From Gluconobacter cadivus (GTDB taxonomy: Bacteria > Pseudomonadota > Alphaproteobacteria > Acetobacterales > Acetobacteraceae): a stretch of DNA of 64,000 nt. Positions 46,104 through 56,976 of this stretch are shown in pieces (position 1 is the stretch's first letter; the number at the start of each line of letters is the position of its first letter). The position numbers and the translations under genes are program-made. A model generated the notes under the pieces. That model had not been told where the DNA came from, searched no databases, and saw only the letters and a program-made list of their open reading frames with translations. The stretch spans positions 248,001 to 312,000 of the forward strand of contig NZ_JABCQI010000002.1 of the NCBI RefSeq assembly GCF_015244745.1, written 5' to 3'.

Positions 46104-48882
46104 CATCACCTGCGGCGGGAGCTTCAGAGACCACAGTCTCGTCGGCATCGCCCTCTTCCGTGTCATCTTCCAGAACCGGGAAAACACAGATGACGGTTTC
46201 GCTGTCATTCAGGCGGAACAGTGTCACGCCGCTGGCCTGACGCGCCATGACGCGGACCTGCGACACCGGAAGACGGATCAGACGCCCCGTATCCGTGACC
46301 AGCATGACGTCCGTGCCATCAAGCGTCGGCAGCGTGCCCACCACTTCCTTGCCGCGACGGTTCGCGGAGAAGGTCATGTTGGTAATACCCTGACCGCCAC
46401 GGCCCGACACACGGTAATCATAGGCCGAAGAGCGACGGCCAAAGCCACCATCCGTCACAGTCAGAAGGATTTCTTCCTGCTGTTCCAGTTCCTCGAAGCG
46501 CTCCTGCGTCAGATCGCCGGTGATTTCGACGGTTTCCTCGTCACCAGACACGGTTTCGTCTTCGGCACCGTCCTCCAGAGCGGCATTTTCAGCACGCCGC
46601 TTGGCATTGGCCATCCGCAGATAGGCAGACCGTTCCTCGACGCTGGCATCGACGTGATTGAGGATACACAGCGAAATCACCGCATCCCCGTCGCCCAGAC
46701 GAATACCCCGCACGCCCGTGCTGCCACGACCGGCAAACACGCGCAGCGTCTCATCCGTGATCTGGAAGCGGATACAGCGCGCATTCTTCGTTGCGAGGAA
46801 CACATCCTGACCTTCACGACAGGTCGCCACACCGATGAGGGAATCCCCCTCGTCGAGCTTCATGGCGATCAGGCCAGACGCACGGATATTGCGGAAATCG
46901 CTCAGACGGTTCCGGCGCACATTGCCGCTGGCTGTCGCGAAGGCAAGGTGCAGGTCGTCCCACAGTTCCTCGTCCTGCGGCAGCGGCAGGACGGCCGTGA
47001 TGGAATCCGTTCCCAGTTCCGGCAGCAAGTTGACCAGCGCACGGCCCTTGGCGGTCGGCGCGGCTTCCGGCAGATGCCAGACCTTCATCCGATAGGCCTT
47101 GCCGCCCGAGGAGAAGAACATCACCCATTGATGCGTATGCGCGTTGAAGCTGCGGATAATCACATCATCGCCGCGACGCCCCGAGGCCGTACGACCACGA
47201 CCACCCCGGTTCTGGGACCGGAAAACCTCCAGCGGGGTCCGCTTGATGAAGCCGTCTCGCGTGATGGTCACAACCATCTGCCCCGGCTCGATCAGGCTTT
47301 CATCCGTCTGATCGCCAAGTGAATCGGAAATTTCCGTCGCACGCGGGGTCGCGACTTCCGCACGGGCCGCCAGAAGCTCCTCGCGCATGACTTCCATCCG
47401 GCGCGGACGGCTCTCGATGATCTGAAGCAGCTCACCGATCTTGACGGCCACGTCTCCCAGCTCACCCTGGATCTTCTCGCGCTCCAGACCCGTCAGGCGT
47501 TGCAGACGCAGCTCAAGAATACCGCGCGCCTGCGCTTCCGTCAGACGAACCTTGCCATCGATGATGACATTGCCTTCGTCGTGGATCAGTTCCAGAAGCG
47601 GAATAACTTCCGAAGCATCCCACTCACGCGCCATCAGCGATTCACGCGCCGTCGCGGCATCCGGGGCCGCACGGATCAGCGCGATCACCGCATCAATATT
47701 GGCAACCGCAAGAACCAGACCGACCAGCAGATGCCCACGATCCCGTGCCTTGTTCAGATCGAACCGGGCGCGACGGAGAATGACTTCCTCACGGAAGCGC
47801 AGGAAAGCTTCCAGAATGTCCTTCAGCCCCATCGTCCGCGGCTTGCCGTCATCGAGCGCCAGCATATTAGCGCTGAAGGACGTCTGAAGCTGCGTGAAAC
47901 GATAGAGCTGGTTCAGCACCACATCCGGCGTCGCATCGCGCTTGAGCTCGATGACAACGCGCATTCCCGAGCGATCTGACTCGTCGCGGATGTCGGAAAT
48001 GCCTTCGATTTCCTTGGCCCGGACCAGATCGGCGATCTTTTCCTGCAACGTGGCCTTGTTCACCTGATACGGGATCTCGGTGATGATGATGGCCTGACGG
48101 TCCTTGCGGATTTCCTCGATCTCGGCCCGCGCCCGCACCGGAATGGACCCGCGACCCGTCTCATAGGCACGGCGGATGCCGCTGCGCCCCATGATGATGC
48201 TACCCGTCGGGAAATCCGGCCCCGGGATGATCTGCATCAGCTCGTCGAGTTCGATGTCCGGATTGGCAATCATCGCCAGCGTGGCATCAATGACTTCACC
48301 CGGATTATGGGGCGGAATATTGGTCGCCATACCAACGGCAATACCGGCAGCACCATTGACGAGGAGGTTCGGAAAAACCGCCGGCAGAACCTTCGGCTCG
48401 TTCTCGCTTTCGTCGTAGTTCGGCTGAAAATCGACGGTATCACGGTCGATATCATCCAGAAGGAACGACGACGCCTTGGCCAGACGCGCTTCAGTATAAC
48501 GCATGGCCGCCGGGCTATCGCCATCGACCGACCCGAAATTGCCCTGACCGTCGATCAGCTTGACGCGCATCGACCAGTGCTGCGCCATCCGGACCATGGC
48601 GTCATAAATCGAGCTGTCACCATGCGGATGGTATTTACCCATCACGTCACCGACCGCACGCGCGGACTTGCGATAGGGCTTGTCGGCCGTGAAGCCGCTT
48701 TCGCGCATGGCATAGAGAATACGGCGATGAACCGGCTTCAGACCGTCCCGTACATCCGGCAGCGCGCGCGATACGATCACGGACATCGCGTAGGCCAGAT
48801 AGGAGGAGCGCATTTCCTCCTCGATCGTCACAGGAAGACGACCGGAAGGGGTCAGATCAGTCGGCTCGGTCAGCTCGGTCAA
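46084..48882 (-). CDS. gyrA: DNA gyrase subunit A
   Basis: 932-residue topoisomerase subunit. The catalytic tyrosine is in AMRYTEARL, and the quinolone region reads [18 protein letters not shown], with serine and aspartate at the positions equal to E. coli 83 and 87, i.e. the susceptible-type residues. The GyrA box is [10 protein letters not shown], a variant of QRRGGKG. The C-terminal propeller has an acidic insertion ([20 protein letters not shown], about residue 770) and the protein ends in an acidic tail. The gene leads the gyrA-coaD-cyclophilin run. Confidence 0.97.
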   Translation of the reverse strand: MTELTEPTDLTPSGRLPVTIEEEMRSSYLAYAMSVIVSRALPDVRDGLKPVHRRILYAMRESGFTADKPYRKSARAVGDVMGKYHPHGDSSIYDAMVRMAQHWSMRVKLIDGQGNFGSVDGDSPAAMRYTEARLAKASSFLLDDIDRDTVDFQPNYDESENEPKVLPAVFPNLLVNGAAGIAVGMATNIPPHNPGEVIDATLAMIANPDIELDELMQIIPGPDFPTGSIIMGRSGIRRAYETGRGSIPVRARAEIEEIRKDRQAIIITEIPYQVNKATLQEKIADLVRAKEIEGISDIRDESDRSGMRVVIELKRDATPDVVLNQLYRFTQLQTSFSANMLALDDGKPRTMGLKDILEAFLRFREEVILRRARFDLNKARDRGHLLVGLVLAVANIDAVIALIRAAPDAATARESLMAREWDASEVIPLLELIHDEGNVIIDGKVRLTEAQARGILELRLQRLTGLEREKIQGELGDVAVKIGELLQIIESRPRRMEVMREELLAARAEVATPRATEISDSLGDQTDESLIEPGQMVVTITRDGFIKRTPLEVFRSQNRGGRGRTASGRRGDDVIIRSFNAHTHQWVMFFSSGGKAYRMKVWHLPEAAPTAKGRALVNLLPELGTDSITAVLPLPQDEELWDDLHLAFATASGNVRRNRLSDFRNIRASGLIAMKLDEGDSLIGVATCREGQDVFLATKNARCIRFQITDETLRVFAGRGSTGVRGIRLGDGDAVISLCILNHVDASVEERSAYLRMANAKRRAENAALEDGAEDETVSGDEETVEITGDLTQERFEELEQQEEILLTVTDGGFGRRSSAYDYRVSGRGGQGITNMTFSANRRGKEVVGTLPTLDGTDVMLVTDTGRLIRLPVSQVRVMARQASGVTLFRLNDSETVICVFPVLEDDTEEGDADETVVSEAPAAGDDAAPDA

Positions 48883-49113
48883 GACAGGTCACCACGCTAG
48901 AATTCAGTTTTTCCAGCATACCGCATGCGTTACCATCATGCCAACCTAGTCCAGCACAACACACCCTCGTGGTTCAGAAGACATTATTTAGCGAATTCGA
49001 CAAAAAAATCGCCAACACAAAAAAATGACAAAATTATCTAATCGACGAATTTAATTTACACCTTATTAACTTGCGAGCAGCAATCAAATCCGTTAGCAAT
49101 TCTCAAACACACT

Positions 49114-49139
49114 CCGGCGAGTCCGTGCCGGAAATTTTT
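49114..49139 (+). promoter_or_regulatory. Leader hairpin before the Hint-domain gene
   Basis: CCGGC (49114-49118) pairs with GCCGG (49127-49131), followed by AAATTTTT, placing a terminator-like structure immediately before the ribosome site and 16 bases before the ATG. It may restrict expression; short stem, so tentative. The rest of the gyrA-Hint gap (48883-49113) is AT-rich and holds no gene. Confidence 0.35.
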
Positions 49140-49154
49140 CGGAAAGATCTGATC

Positions 49155-52100
49155 ATGGCCGATACGACCACCGACGACATCACGCCCGCCGGCAGTGATA
49201 ACGCCAGCTACAACGCCACTGAAACAAGCTACCATCAGCACGACTATGTCTGGCGCTGGGTTGGCTCTGCAACGGGCGGAGACTGGACCGATCCCAGCAA
49301 CTGGGTTCTGACCGATGCTGGCAATCCGGTTGATACGTCCTCCGACGCCTTCAGCGGCTATCCCATTCCCCAGAGCGAGCAGAATGCTGACGTCAATGTC
49401 GGCTATTCCGGAAACGAAACCCCGAACGTCGTCGTCTCCAATGCCGTTCTCTACAACCAGATCCGCAGCCTCAGCATCTGGCAAAACAGCACCCTGAAAA
49501 TCACCGCACAGGGTGGAAACGGAAACGTTTTCGCAACAGCCGGTTTTGAGAACTACGGCACCCTCATTATCGACACCCCCTCCAAAGTCGAACTTGGCGG
49601 CGTGACAACAGGTAACGGCACCCTGACGATCCTGAACAACGACGGCAATGTGATATTAGACGATGGGCAGCTGAACAACGGCACGCTCAACCTCGTCAAC
49701 TCGACCCTCGGCACCCTTGCAACGCCCATCAGCGTTTCCGGCGGCACGATCAACCTTCAGCAGAACAGCACGCTCATTACGAACCTGTACGGCGAAGGCT
49801 CCACGATCAACGTTGACCCGGCAACCACCAACACGCTGTATGTCAACGATCGCTTCTCCAACAATAGCGGCTCCGTCCAGAACACCGTCATCAACGGCGT
49901 TTCCGAGAACACCCATTTCGGCATCCTGAGCGGCTCCTCCAAGCCGGTCTCCGCAACGTATGAAGCCAATGCCGACGGCTCCTACAAGCTGACGATCACG
50001 CTCGATAACGGCCATGCCATCACCTACCCGACGGTCAATGTCGCAGACGGCTACACGCCTGCTGCCCAGGCCACGATCGTGCAGGACGGCTCGAACGGCT
50101 GGCTCATTGAAGACGCAGGCACCTCGACGGCTCCGGCCTCCTACGTCAACAGCGATCTGCACCAGCAGCTTGCCGCCACAGCCAGCGCAGCAGCCGCAGC
50201 CGGTGGCGACACCTCGCAGTACAGCAGCAACGCCGTCAGCTACCACAACCATGGCAACACATGGCGCTGGAGCGGCTCCGCAACCGGCGGTGACTGGTAC
50301 GACCCCAAAAACTGGACGCTCTATGACGGCCACGGCAATGTCGTGGACACATCAGGCGATTCCTTCAGCGGTAACGCTGTACCACAGAGCGATCAGAACG
50401 CTGACGTTAACGTCGGCTATGTCGGCAACACCACGCCCAACGTCGTCGTCGCCGATGCGCCGTCCTACAACCAGCTCCGTAGCCTCAGCGTCTGGCAGAA
50501 CAGCACACTTGAAATCACCGCGCAGGGCAGCAGCACTTATAACGGCTATGTCTTCACAACGGCCGGTTTTGAAAACAGCGGCACGATCCTGATCAACACC
50601 CCGTCCAAGGTTGAACTCGGCGGCATCGGGGTCAACCGTGAAGACGGCACGATCACGATCATGAACAACGACAACAACGTCGTGTTCGATACAAACAACG
50701 TCAACAACGCCGGCACGATCAACCTGATCAACGCAACGCTGGGCGCTGCCACCAACCCAATCTCCGTTTCCGGCGGTACACTCAACCTCTCGCAAGACAG
50801 CAGCCTGTTCCTGTCTCCGGGCGAAAACATCAATACCATCAATGTTGATCCGAACACGATCAACACGGTGTACGTTCAGGCTAACGGCCTGCTGCACACA
50901 GACTCATCGAACACCCAAAGCGTCGTGATCAACGGCGTCTCCGCCAACACGCATTTCGGCATCTCCGGTGTGTCTTCCGCTCCGACGGCTGCCACCTACA
51001 CGCCGAACGCTGATGGCTCCTACACGCTTCAGATCACGCTGGCTGACGGTCGCCTGCTGACATTCGGCGACCTGCATATGGCAAACGGCTTTGTTCCAAG
51101 AACCAACGCCACCATCGTCCAAGACGGCAGCACTGGCTTTCTTGCGGAAGATTCAGAGGCAGGCTTTTTTATTATCGAAGCCATAGCTGAAGGCCCCTGC
51201 TTCCTCGCAGGCAGCATGATCCGCACGCCGGAAGGCGATGTGGCCGTTGAGACCCTGCGCCTCGGCAGCACGGTTCTGGCTTTCGTGAACGGCGAAACCG
51301 TCGAGCGCAAAGTCACCTGGGCTGGTCGTTCCCACATGATCGCCAAGGCCGGTCTGGCCGACGCGGAAGCCGGTTATCCGGTCCGCATCATGCAGGGCGC
51401 ACTCGCGGAGGGCGTGCCTTACAAGGACATGCTGGTCACGCCGGAACACTGCCTGTTCATCAATGGCGGTTTCATCCCGGCCCGTATGCTCGTGAACGGC
51501 CGCTCTGTGGTCTATGACCGTACGATCGCCGTCTATGACTACTTCCATGTGGAAACGGTCGAACACTCGGTCATCATGGCAGACGGCATGCTGACGGAAA
51601 GCTACCTCGACACCGGCAACCGCCAGTCCTTCCGTCAGGACGGCAGCGTTGTTGCTCTGGGTGGCCGCGAGCGCAACTGGAATGACGACGCAGCAGCTCC
51701 GCTGTCCGTCAGCCGGGACGTGGTCGAGCCGATCTTCCGTGAGATCGAAGCCCGCGCCATTGCAGCTGGCCTTGAGAACACGGTTGCCGCTCCGGCTCTG
51801 ACCGAAGACGCCAACCTGTACCTCGTCGCCAGCACGGGCCAGACCATCCATCAGGTCCGCACCGCCAATGGCCGCGCGATGTTCATGATCCCGTCCGACG
51901 TGACAGGCGTTCGCATCGTGTCCCGCACCTCCAGCCCGAGCGAAACGGTCGGACCGTTCGTGGACGACCGTCGCCAGCTCGGCGTTCTGGTGGGCGAAGT
52001 CACGCTGTTCGACTCTGGCAACACGATCCGCATCGATCAGCACCTGACGGACGCAGACCTGAACGGCTGGGATGTTCAGGAAAACACCCCAGTCCGCTGG

Positions 52101-52229
52101 ACGAACGGTAACGCCATGCTGCCGCTGACGGCCCGTCAGCCAAACAGCCTCGGCATGCTCGCCATCCAGATCCTGGCCGCCGGCCCCTATCTGGCAACGT
52201 CGGAAGCAGACGTCGCCCTGACCGCCTGA
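49155..52229 (+). CDS. Repeat-containing protein with C-terminal Hint (autoprocessing) domain
   Basis: 1024 residues. Two homologous blocks of about 300 residues (25-320 and 362-666) each start with WRW-x-GSATGGDW-x-DP-x-NW and continue in Asn/Thr/Gly-rich, beta-helix-like sequence, as in large bacterial surface proteins. A Hint domain of the Hint_2 type follows from Cys682 (GPCFLAGSMIRTPEG), with the block-B motif TPEH (His765) and HSVIMADGMLTES at its end, lacking the C-terminal Asn of inteins. The last 180 residues are typical for acetic-acid-bacterial Hint proteins. No signal peptide or RTX repeats are visible, so the export route is unclear. GGAAAG lies eight bases before 49155; an upstream TTG at 49071 is less likely. 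Confidence 0.85.
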   Translation: MADTTTDDITPAGSDNASYNATETSYHQHDYVWRWVGSATGGDWTDPSNWVLTDAGNPVDTSSDAFSGYPIPQSEQNADVNVGYSGNETPNVVVSNAVLYNQIRSLSIWQNSTLKITAQGGNGNVFATAGFENYGTLIIDTPSKVELGGVTTGNGTLTILNNDGNVILDDGQLNNGTLNLVNSTLGTLATPISVSGGTINLQQNSTLITNLYGEGSTINVDPATTNTLYVNDRFSNNSGSVQNTVINGVSENTHFGILSGSSKPVSATYEANADGSYKLTITLDNGHAITYPTVNVADGYTPAAQATIVQDGSNGWLIEDAGTSTAPASYVNSDLHQQLAATASAAAAAGGDTSQYSSNAVSYHNHGNTWRWSGSATGGDWYDPKNWTLYDGHGNVVDTSGDSFSGNAVPQSDQNADVNVGYVGNTTPNVVVADAPSYNQLRSLSVWQNSTLEITAQGSSTYNGYVFTTAGFENSGTILINTPSKVELGGIGVNREDGTITIMNNDNNVVFDTNNVNNAGTINLINATLGAATNPISVSGGTLNLSQDSSLFLSPGENINTINVDPNTINTVYVQANGLLHTDSSNTQSVVINGVSANTHFGISGVSSAPTAATYTPNADGSYTLQITLADGRLLTFGDLHMANGFVPRTNATIVQDGSTGFLAEDSEAGFFIIEAIAEGPCFLAGSMIRTPEGDVAVETLRLGSTVLAFVNGETVERKVTWAGRSHMIAKAGLADAEAGYPVRIMQGALAEGVPYKDMLVTPEHCLFINGGFIPARMLVNGRSVVYDRTIAVYDYFHVETVEHSVIMADGMLTESYLDTGNRQSFRQDGSVVALGGRERNWNDDAAAPLSVSRDVVEPIFREIEARAIAAGLENTVAAPALTEDANLYLVASTGQTIHQVRTANGRAMFMIPSDVTGVRIVSRTSSPSETVGPFVDDRRQLGVLVGEVTLFDSGNTIRIDQHLTDADLNGWDVQENTPVRWTNGNAMLPLTARQPNSLGMLAIQILAAGPYLATSEADVALTA
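49227..50114 (+). repeat. Internal protein repeat A of the Hint-domain gene
   Basis: Encodes residues 25-320, aligned with repeat B at an offset of 337 residues (W33 with W370). Shared runs include QNADVNVGY, TPNVVV, TPSKVELGG, NGVS-x-NTHFGI and ATIVQDGS. Confidence 0.85.
50238..51152 (+). repeat. Internal protein repeat B of the Hint-domain gene
   Basis: Encodes residues 362-666. Nucleotide identity to repeat A is only partial, so the duplication is old or under selection for divergence; the net difference is nine residues of insertions. Confidence 0.85.
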
Positions 52230-52250
52230 AACCAGCCGGTCTGAAACGAA

Positions 52251-52287
52251 AAAGCCTCACCCTTTCGGGGGTGAGGCTTTTTTTTGT
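52251..52287 (+). terminator. Terminator of the Hint-domain gene
   Basis: AAAGCCTCACCC (52251-52262) pairs with GGGTGAGGCTTT (52269-52280) around TTTCGG, followed by a T run. Confidence 0.93.
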
Positions 52288-52304
52288 CTGCACCACAGTC
52301 AAAA

Positions 52305-52332
52305 AAAACCCGGAGGCCTGAGGCTCCGGGGT
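52305..52332 (-). terminator. Terminator of ssb
   Basis: CCCGGAG (52309-52315) pairs with CTCCGGG (52324-52330); on the minus strand it is followed by eight T residues. It faces the preceding terminator of the convergent gene. Confidence 0.85.
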
Positions 52333-52367
52333 TTTTCAGTCTTCAGAAACCTTAGACGGCTCTGAAC

Positions 52368-52952
52368 TCAGAACGGGATTTCGTCGTCCAGATCATTGTC
52401 CGGCGGAGCATCCCAGCCGCCATTGCCGCCACCCGAACGACCGCCAGAAGCCCCGCCGGAATTCCCACGCGAACCGCCGCCAAAGCCGCCGCCCGAACCA
52501 CCAGCAGAGCCACCACGGCTGCCACCGCCGAAGCCGCCGCCATTGCCCCCGCCATAGCCGCCACCATTGTCAAAACCGCCATCATCGCCGCCACCGCTGC
52601 GATTGCTGTCGATCAGCACCAGATCGCCACGGAACCGGTCAATCACGACTTCGGTCGTGTATTTTTCCTGACCGGACTGATCGGTCCACTTCCGTGTACG
52701 CAGCTCGCCTTCAATATAGACCTTGCGCCCCTTGCGCAGGAACCGCTCGGCCACATCCGCCGTCCGCTCGTTGAAGATCACCACACGATGCCACTCGGTG
52801 CGCTCCTTGCGCTCCCCGGACTGACGATCGTTCCAGGTGTCCGACGTCGCAACGGTCAGGTTGACGATCTTAGACCCCGACTGCGTGTTGCGGACTTCCG
52901 GATCCTTGCCCAGATTTCCGACCAGAATCACCTTGTTGACGCTGCCTGCCAT
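52368..52952 (-). CDS. ssb: Single-stranded DNA-binding protein
   Basis: 194-residue OB-fold protein. MAGSVNKVILVGNLGKDPEVR opens the OB domain, which ends near residue 115; then a long Gly/Ser/Asn-rich linker with repeated GGGFGGGSRG-like units, and the conserved acidic tip DDEIPF that recruits repair and replication proteins. The start at 52952 fits the family; the frame is open upstream to 53033. Divergent from uvrA, the common arrangement in proteobacteria. Confidence 0.96.
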   Translation of the reverse strand: MAGSVNKVILVGNLGKDPEVRNTQSGSKIVNLTVATSDTWNDRQSGERKERTEWHRVVIFNERTADVAERFLRKGRKVYIEGELRTRKWTDQSGQEKYTTEVVIDRFRGDLVLIDSNRSGGGDDGGFDNGGGYGGGNGGGFGGGSRGGSAGGSGGGFGGGSRGNSGGASGGRSGGGNGGWDAPPDNDLDDEIPF

Positions 52953-53000
52953 TCCCGTCCCAACCAATTTTCTCGAATTGTTCTTTTCATACGTGCGTAA

Positions 53001-53020
53001 GTTCCCATCTAATGGGGAAC
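53001..53020. promoter_or_regulatory. Palindrome in the ssb/uvrA divergent region
   Basis: GTTCCC (53001-53006) and GGGAAC (53015-53020) form perfect 6-bp arms with an 8-base spacer, midway in the 132-base gap. It could be an operator for shared control of ssb and uvrA. It does not match the alphaproteobacterial LexA direct repeat GTTC-N7-GTTC. Confidence 0.4.
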
Positions 53021-53084
53021 AATCCAACGCCATTCAAGCGCGTTCGATCTCACAACTGCCTTTTCTCCACATTCCGGGGTCTCC

Positions 53085-56000
53085 GTGAGCTTTCCAGACA
53101 ATCATTCGATCCGTGTCCGTGGGGCCCGCGCCCATAATCTCAAGAATATCGACGCCACGATCCCGCGGGATTCCCTGACGATCATCACGGGCCTTTCAGG
53201 CTCCGGAAAATCCTCTCTGGCTTTCGACACGATCTATGCCGAGGGGCAACGGCGCTATGTGGAAAGCCTGTCCGCCTATGCCCGCCAGTTCCTTGAGCTG
53301 ATGGGCAAGCCGGACGTGGATTCCATCGAGGGTCTTTCCCCGGCCATCTCGATCGAGCAGAAAACCACGTCCAAGAACCCGCGCTCGACTGTCGGCACGA
53401 TCACGGAAATTCACGATTACATGCGGCTGCTCTGGGCGCGCGTGGGAATCCCCTATTCCCCCGCGACCGGCCTTCCCATCGAAGCGCAGACCGTCAGCCA
53501 GATGGTGGACCGCATCATGGCGATGCCCGACGGCATGCGCCTGATGCTGCTCGCCCCCGTCGTGCGGGACCGCAAAGGCGACTGCAAGCGTGAACTGGCC
53601 GAGCTGACGCGTAAAGGCTTCACGCGCGTGAAGATCGACGGCGAACTCTACGAAATCGCCGAGGCCCCGGAACTGAACCGCAAGACGCGCCATACCGTCG
53701 AAGTCGTCGTGGACCGGATCGTCGTCAAGGAAGGCCTCGAATCCCGCCTCGCCGACAGTTTCGAGACCGCCCTCGAACTCTCTGACGGCCTGGCCTATGC
53801 CGAGGAAGTCAAACGTGCAGGCGAGAAAGAAGCCCCGGCGCATGTCGTGTTCTCGTCGCGCTTCGCCTGCCCGGTCTCCGGCTTCACGATTGAGGAGATC
53901 GAGCCGCGCCTGTTCTCCTTCAACGCCCCGATGGGCGCCTGCCCGGTCTGTGACGGCATCGGCACTGAAACCCATTTCGACGAAAACCTGATTGTCCCGG
54001 ATGACAGCCTGACCTTGGCCGAAGGCGCCATCGCCCCTTGGAAGGGTGCGAGCACGGACTGGTATGACCAGACGCTCGCCGCCCTCGCCCGCCATTGCGG
54101 CGATGATATGCACACGCCCTGGTCCGACCTCCAGCCCGCTACGCGTGACCTCATCATCAACGGTTCGAAAGAGCCGATCGACATTCCCTATACCGATGGC
54201 GGGAAGGTCCATATCGTCACCAAGCCGTTCGAAGGCGTGCTGAAGAACCTGCGCCGCCGCATGGCCCAAACTGACAGCATGTGGGTCCGCGAAGAACTGT
54301 CGCGCTACCAGTCCGAAAAACCCTGCCATGCCTGCCACGGCGCACGCCTCAAACCCGAAGCCCTGTGCGTGAAGGTCAAGGATCTCAACATCGCCGAAGC
54401 CTCGGACATGCCGATCCGCAAGGCGCTCGACTGGTTTTCCGGCGTGGAAGCGACCCTCACGCCCCAGCGCGCCGAAATCGCCCGCCGTATCCTGCGTGAA
54501 ATCACGGATCGCCTGCACTTCCTCGACGATGTCGGGCTGGATTACCTCACCCTGTCGCGCGGCTCCGCAACCCTGTCCGGCGGCGAAAGCCAGCGCATCC
54601 GTCTGGCGTCGCAGATCGGTTCGGGCCTGACCGGCGTACTGTATGTGTTGGACGAACCCTCCATCGGCCTGCACCAGCGCGACAACGAACGCCTGCTCGG
54701 TACGCTCGAACGCCTTAAGCGCCTCGGCAACACCGTCATCGTCGTCGAACATGACGAAGACGCCATCCGCGCCGCAGATTATCTGATCGATATGGGCCCG
54801 GGTGCGGGCAAGCTTGGCGGACAGGTTATCGCCGTCGGCACTCCCGCAGAAGTCGCCAAAAACCCCAACAGCATCACCGGCGCCTATCTGTCAGGCCGCA
54901 AGGTCATTCCCGTTCCGACCGAGCGCCGCAAGCCCAGCGGCATGCTCACCCTGCACGGCGCACGCGGGAACAACCTCAAGGATCTGACGGTCGATTTCCC
55001 GCTCGGCACCTTCATCGCCGTCACGGGTGTTTCGGGTGGCGGCAAATCCACGCTGGTCATCGACACGCTGTATAAGGCGCTGTCCCGCCAGCTCATGAAA
55101 TCGAGCCAGACACCGCTCCCCTATGACCGTTTGGAAGGCGTGGACAATCTCGACAAAATCATCGAGATCGACCAGTCCCCGATCGGCCGCACCCCACGCT
55201 CCAACCCCGCAACCTATACGGACCTGTTCGCCCCGATCCGCGACTGGTTCGCCGAACTCCCCGAGTCCAAGGCGCGCGGCTACAAGCCGGGCCGCTTCTC
55301 CTTCAACGTGAAGGGCGGGCGCTGCGAAGCCTGTCAGGGCGACGGTGTTCTCAAGATTGAAATGCACTTCCTGCCGGACGTGTACGTGACCTGCGACACC
55401 TGCAAGGGCGCGCGCTACAACCGCGAAACGCTGGAAGTGAAGTTCCGCGGCAAATCCATCGCAGACGTCCTGTCCATGACCGTGGACGAGGCCCTGCCGT
55501 TCTTTCAGGCCGCGCCGAAGATCCGCGACCGTCTCGCCATCCTGCAACAGGTCGGACTGGGCTATGTCGCCCTCGGCCAGCAGGCCACCACCCTCTCGGG
55601 CGGCGAGGCCCAGCGCGTCAAACTGTCAAAGGAACTGGCCAAGCGCGCCACTGGCCGCACGGTCTATATCCTTGATGAGCCCACAACCGGGCTGCACACC
55701 GAAGACGTCCGCAAGCTGCTCGAAGTGCTGCACACCCTCGTCGATCAGGGCAACACGGTGCTGGTGATCGAACACAATCTGGAAGTCATCAAAACCGCCG
55801 ACTGGCTGATCGATATTGGCCCCGAGGGCGGTGACGGCGGCGGTCAGGTCGTTGCAGCCGGAACGCCAGAAGACATCGCCGCGTGCAAAGCCAGCCATAC
55901 CGGCCGCTTCCTCGCCCCGCTTCTGGACGCACCGGGCGCCAGACAGCCGCGCAAAGTCACGACCACCAAAATCACACAAGCCATGCTCGCCGCCAGCCTA

Positions 56001-56129
56001 CCACCGCCAAAAGCCGAGCGCACAGCCGCGAGAAAGGCAAAAGCCGCTAAGGAAAAAGCAGCGGAAAAGACTCCCGAAAAGAAGCCCAGAGGCCGCCCCG
56101 CCGGGTCCCGCAACAAAACCAAAGCCTGA
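53085..56129 (+). CDS. uvrA: Excinuclease ABC subunit A, with basic C-terminal extension
   Basis: 1014-residue damage-recognition ATPase of nucleotide excision repair. Both ABC modules are complete: Walker [15 protein letters not shown] and [14 protein letters not shown], signatures [14 protein letters not shown] and [14 protein letters not shown], and zinc ligands in CPVCDG, CHACHG and CEACQGDG. It starts with GTG. The usual protein is about 940-960 residues; here a tail of some 45 residues is Lys/Ala/Glu-rich and ends [16 protein letters not shown], with an AT-hook-like PRGRP core. Confidence 0.97.
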   Translation: MSFPDNHSIRVRGARAHNLKNIDATIPRDSLTIITGLSGSGKSSLAFDTIYAEGQRRYVESLSAYARQFLELMGKPDVDSIEGLSPAISIEQKTTSKNPRSTVGTITEIHDYMRLLWARVGIPYSPATGLPIEAQTVSQMVDRIMAMPDGMRLMLLAPVVRDRKGDCKRELAELTRKGFTRVKIDGELYEIAEAPELNRKTRHTVEVVVDRIVVKEGLESRLADSFETALELSDGLAYAEEVKRAGEKEAPAHVVFSSRFACPVSGFTIEEIEPRLFSFNAPMGACPVCDGIGTETHFDENLIVPDDSLTLAEGAIAPWKGASTDWYDQTLAALARHCGDDMHTPWSDLQPATRDLIINGSKEPIDIPYTDGGKVHIVTKPFEGVLKNLRRRMAQTDSMWVREELSRYQSEKPCHACHGARLKPEALCVKVKDLNIAEASDMPIRKALDWFSGVEATLTPQRAEIARRILREITDRLHFLDDVGLDYLTLSRGSATLSGGESQRIRLASQIGSGLTGVLYVLDEPSIGLHQRDNERLLGTLERLKRLGNTVIVVEHDEDAIRAADYLIDMGPGAGKLGGQVIAVGTPAEVAKNPNSITGAYLSGRKVIPVPTERRKPSGMLTLHGARGNNLKDLTVDFPLGTFIAVTGVSGGGKSTLVIDTLYKALSRQLMKSSQTPLPYDRLEGVDNLDKIIEIDQSPIGRTPRSNPATYTDLFAPIRDWFAELPESKARGYKPGRFSFNVKGGRCEACQGDGVLKIEMHFLPDVYVTCDTCKGARYNRETLEVKFRGKSIADVLSMTVDEALPFFQAAPKIRDRLAILQQVGLGYVALGQQATTLSGGEAQRVKLSKELAKRATGRTVYILDEPTTGLHTEDVRKLLEVLHTLVDQGNTVLVIEHNLEVIKTADWLIDIGPEGGDGGGQVVAAGTPEDIAACKASHTGRFLAPLLDAPGARQPRKVTTTKITQAMLAASLPPPKAERTAARKAKAAKEKAAEKTPEKKPRGRPAGSRNKTKA

Positions 56130-56280
56130 ACCCGATTACGTCTTTCAGAATACGCTGAAAAGACAACAGATCATGATGCATGGCCTTTCCTCACTGAAGA
56201 GGCCACCCATCTGATCCCGACTTTGGACAGCAACCAACATCGTCGCTAGGTATGGTGCCCGGACGGTGGAGGGCTTGAGT

Positions 56281-56931
56281 GTGACGATCGAACGCAAGCA
56301 GACAGACAAACCAACCGCCCGGAAACGGGCGGACGCGATACGAGACTTCCGGTGCAAAAACCTCATCGTTGTTATCGAAGACCCGGAAAACCCACGAAAT
56401 ATTGGAACCGTCATCCGGAACGTGAACGCTTTCGGCGCAGAAAAGGTGTACGTCATCGACCCTCGTGGAGTTCTTTCGGACGACTGGAATGAATTGCGTA
56501 CCGAACCAAAACTCTCGAAGCTATCAGTTTCCGCCGTCAAATGGACATTCGTAAAGCGCTTTGACAGCACAGAAGAGTGCCTCGCACATTTGGAAAAAAA
56601 CCACTTCGTCTCGATCGTCACGTCACCCCATCGAAAGGGCATGTCCAATGTTTTGTTGGACGAAGGCGATTTTACCGAACATGCCAAACTGGCAGTCTGG
56701 TTCGGAAGTGAAACTAAAGGAATCAGCGACATTGCCGCCCAACGAAGCAGGCAATGTGTATCCATTCCCATGTTTGGAATGATCGAAAGTCTCAATCTGG
56801 GAACAAGTTCGGGAATTGTTTTGTATGAAATAACAAAACAACGTCGACAATATCAATCCCACAATAGGCTCCGCGCCTCTCGGGAAAATCTTAAAAACCC
56901 TACTCCCGCTTTGATCGTCGAGGAAAGTTAG
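56281..56931 (+). CDS. SpoU/TrmH-family RNA 2'-O-methyltransferase
   Basis: 216-residue SPOUT methyltransferase. The three family motifs are present: IEDPENPRNIGTVIRNVNAF, VWFGSETKGISDIA and IPMFGMIESLNLGTSSGIVL, which form the SAM-binding knot. Most relatives methylate a ribose in tRNA (Gm18) or 23S rRNA; the target here is not decided. GTG at 56281 is preceded by GGAGGG at eight bases. Codon use is visibly poorer in GC than in its neighbours, suggesting recent transfer. Confidence 0.85.
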   Translation: MTIERKQTDKPTARKRADAIRDFRCKNLIVVIEDPENPRNIGTVIRNVNAFGAEKVYVIDPRGVLSDDWNELRTEPKLSKLSVSAVKWTFVKRFDSTEECLAHLEKNHFVSIVTSPHRKGMSNVLLDEGDFTEHAKLAVWFGSETKGISDIAAQRSRQCVSIPMFGMIESLNLGTSSGIVLYEITKQRRQYQSHNRLRASRENLKNPTPALIVEES

Positions 56932-56976
56932 GAGCCCTTTCAGCGAGAGTATCTTCTCTTCCCCGCCCGGCCACAC

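Noticed and set aside
46084-48882. Quinolone-resistance substitution in GyrA
   Set aside because: Residues equivalent to Ser83 and Asp87 are the susceptible-type Ser and Asp.
52953-53084. LexA (SOS) box for ssb/uvrA
   Set aside because: The alphaproteobacterial GTTC-N7-GTTC direct repeat was not found; only a palindrome with different spacing.
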